Assembly: GCA_964429805.1 (NCBI GenBank)
Contig: CAYSDH010000077.1
Span: forward strand, 1 to 15,144
DNA length: 15,144 nt
Direction of reading: 5' to 3'
DNA from: CAYSDH01 sp964429805
GTDB lineage: Bacteria; Bacteroidota; Bacteroidia; Flavobacteriales_D; JABDKJ01
Made by a program: the position numbers and the translations under genes. Below the pieces are notes generated by a model, which worked only from the letters and a program-made list of their open reading frames with translations, made no database searches and was not told where the DNA came from. Shown here piece by piece: positions 14,301 through 15,144 of this stretch. Each line of letters starts with the position of its first letter. The stretch's first letter is position 1.

Positions 14301-15144
14301 CACTGCGCTGGGTGGAGTAGGTAATAATAATGGGCCGGGTGATCTCAATGGCCCCATATTTAATGAAGATGTCAGTGTAGTAGAAGGAGATGTCTATGTC
14401 CTGCTGGTCGAAGACTGGTCAGGCACACCAACAGGATACACCATCGACTTTGGAGATTCTGATGCGGGGCTCTTTTGTCCTGGCGGGCCAGACATGACTG
14501 ACATTGCTCCAGCCTGTGCCTCATTAGAAATTAGTTTTTCTGAGCCTATAGATTGCAGCACCCTCGGCATGGATGACTTCATTGTGACCATTGATAATGG
14601 GTCGGGCATTGAGATAGGTATAGATTCCATTTTTGCTGATTGCTCGTTTAATAATCAGGCAGAGTCCGTGACCTTATACTTGGCAGAAAACTTCCCTGAT
14701 GACCCGGCAGACTATCTGGTAAACTATAGTGAAACTGCCGGCCTAATTCTCGACTTGTGTGGCAATCCAGTTCCGCTGGACACCACATATGCGTTTGCCA
14801 CTCCGCAGTGGATTTTTGTTTCACCGTTGATAGAACCCACCGAGTGTTTTGAGTCTGTGGGCTCTATTAATTTTAGCAATGCATCAGGCGGAGTGAGTCC
14901 GTTGACATATGAATTTGAGAACGAGGTAGTCGCCTCACCCATCATTGACGGCTTAGGTGTAGGTACATATACCATAGAGATTACAGATGCGCTAGGTTGT
15001 CATATTGCTCAAGAAGTAGAAGTGGAGACTGATATTGAAGAGATAGTGGTGAGCATGCCCAATGTGTTTAGTCCAAACAATGATGACCAAAATGACGCGT
15101 ATGGTCCAAAAGCCACTCGAGTGGATAATAACGCTGACTTGGGT
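11386..15144 (+). CDS. Large secreted CUB-array protein with T9SS type B sorting domain (3' end beyond window)
   Basis: An open frame of 1253 codons without a stop, running off the window. Residues 1-23 are a signal peptide ending in LSAQ. Six CUB-like domains lie at about 24-139, 166-282, 309-426, 453-569, 596-714 and 741-855. Each has five cysteines, the segment NNEDY (or a variant) before xIC, a D-x-L-x-IYDG-type strand, and a closing GFEIxIxC. Five 26-residue cysteine-rich linkers separate them. After them come a beta-sandwich domain at about 862-1021 (SVWYTFTV, DYDWALYNI, YVLLVEDW), an SbsA-like Ig domain at about 1032-1142 (LEISFSEPIDC, DLCGNPVP), and a SprB-like repeat at about 1145-1215 (GTYTIEITDALGC). 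MPNVFSPNNDDQND at 1224 opens the type B sorting domain, most of which is missing here. It is probably a surface or secreted adhesin-like protein carried by T9SS; the ligand is unknown. Confidence 0.9.
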   Translation, partial: MTKHTLTFLALFFSSLFSGLSAQVYLISEEGTVETCTGTIFDSGGLNNNYDNSESYFMTFCSDDPNSCLQVDFVSFDLETNWDFLRIYDGPDNTSVLLSELTGDINPGIFSATGTCLTFEFLSDGSVTDAGFEMAITCVCPTCTDGILNGQELGVDCGGPDCDDCDFNFISEEGTIITCDGQLLDSGGLMGNYGNNEDYTTTICADDPNSCVQLEFLSFQTEPNFDDLFIYAGEDTSAPLVASLTGTIDPGIIAPGSECITLNFQTDGSGVAPGFDILISCACPTCTDGILNGQELSIDCGGPDCPACDFNVISEEDTLTSCDVTLMDSGVFSNYDQGEDYAMTICSDDVSECMQLDFLTYDLAFGDQLTLHDGLSIDGPVLAEYGAGDSPTQFITASECVTLHFVSGAFSTTAQGFEIDISCTDSCPSCSDGIQNGLEIGIDCGGPDCPSCGFNFISEEGLLNTCGGVLYDSGGVGGNYDNNEDYVMTICGENAADCIQLDFTSFETEFGFDFLTIYEGMDMTSPPIAQLTGDIDPGIIAPGTNCVTLNFTTDGSVTNPGFEIAITCQCPTCDDGIMNGQEIGIDCGGPDCEDCDFNVISEEGPLTTCDGTLMDSGAFENYSPGEYYTMTYCGDVTDQCLQLDFVTLNLANGDQLNIYDGADTSGFEVANFTNIDLLPESFVAPSGCVTFEFISGDFSATSEGFEVNISCTTECPTCDDGMLNGYELDVDCGGPDCEECLVSLISDEETFITCSGIIFDSGETGQYSNNEDYTMVVCADDATQCVVLDFIEFNTESGLDVLSIYSGTDDTGLQLAALSGPNAPPSISGAGPCVTLVFQSDLSVTSAGFQISVSCAECPVPTEQDCLGAIEICDFFYEQTNAYSGSGTFPNEIDGFNSCLDGELNSVWYTFTVQETGTLNFVIDPIDDNDDYDWALYNITGASCEDIFADESLLVSCNSYGVIGANGPTGISTALGGVGNNNGPGDLNGPIFNEDVSVVEGDVYVLLVEDWSGTPTGYTIDFGDSDAGLFCPGGPDMTDIAPACASLEISFSEPIDCSTLGMDDFIVTIDNGSGIEIGIDSIFADCSFNNQAESVTLYLAENFPDDPADYLVNYSETAGLILDLCGNPVPLDTTYAFATPQWIFVSPLIEPTECFESVGSINFSNASGGVSPLTYEFENEVVASPIIDGLGVGTYTIEITDALGCHIAQEVEVETDIEEIVVSMPNVFSPNNDDQNDAYGPKATRVDNNADLG
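11455..13956 (+). repeat. Array of six CUB-like units with five conserved cysteine-rich linkers
   Basis: The linkers lie at 11803-11880, 12232-12309, 12664-12741, 13093-13170 and 13528-13605. Each is exactly 78 bases and encodes C-x2-C-x-DG-x2-NG-x-E-x2-(I/V)DCGGPDC-x2-C. The period from linker to linker is 429, 432, 429 and 435 bases. Each complete module carries ten cysteines, five in the CUB domain and five in the linker. The sixth CUB is followed by a partial AECPVP instead of a full linker. Confidence 0.92.

Overview
The window looks like a chromosomal piece of a Bacteroidota genome, probably a marine or freshwater flavobacterial relative, though it cannot be resolved further from sequence alone. 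The evidence is a TonB-dependent receptor with an N-terminal carboxypeptidase-like domain followed by a DUF4249 lipoprotein, an AsmA-like protein with a helical tail, an OmpA protein with the TPR/PD40/CRD/OmpA plan of the type IX secretion (T9SS) component PorE, a DUF4920 lipoprotein, and secreted proteins ending in T9SS sorting domains. One TAnnTTTG promoter element and the general lack of strong Shine-Dalgarno sequences fit the same phylum.

Layout: 1-325 has no convincing gene apart from a small terminator-like hairpin. 326-952 (minus) is a GNAT acetyltransferase with a C-terminal membrane helix. 1048-4436 (plus) is a TonB receptor and DUF4249 lipoprotein pair whose stop and start codons share one base. 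4578-9406 (plus) is an AsmA-like gene and a PorE-like gene overlapping by four bases (ATGA), with a promoter-like element upstream and a weak terminator downstream. 9475-10040 (plus) is a DUF4920 lipoprotein interrupted by a ten-N gap. A strong bidirectional terminator separates it from rplS (ribosomal protein L19, minus). Upstream of rplS on the same strand is a secreted protein with a degenerate type A-like T9SS tail. 11386 to the window end (plus) is an open-ended reading frame of 1253 codons.

That last gene is the most distinctive element. It encodes a secreted protein with six CUB-like domains, joined by five cysteine-rich linkers of exactly 26 residues. After these come a beta-sandwich domain, an SbsA-like Ig domain, a SprB-like repeat and the beginning of a type B T9SS sorting domain. 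The alternating similarity of its repeats suggests that it grew by duplication of a two-domain unit.

The common theme is the outer membrane and cell surface: nutrient uptake (TonB receptor with surface lipoprotein), envelope biogenesis (AsmA-like), a peptidoglycan-binding T9SS-type component, and probable T9SS cargo. I found no mobile element, CRISPR array, tRNA or phage gene, and no clear evidence of a wholly new system. The novelty lies in the architecture of the CUB-array protein.
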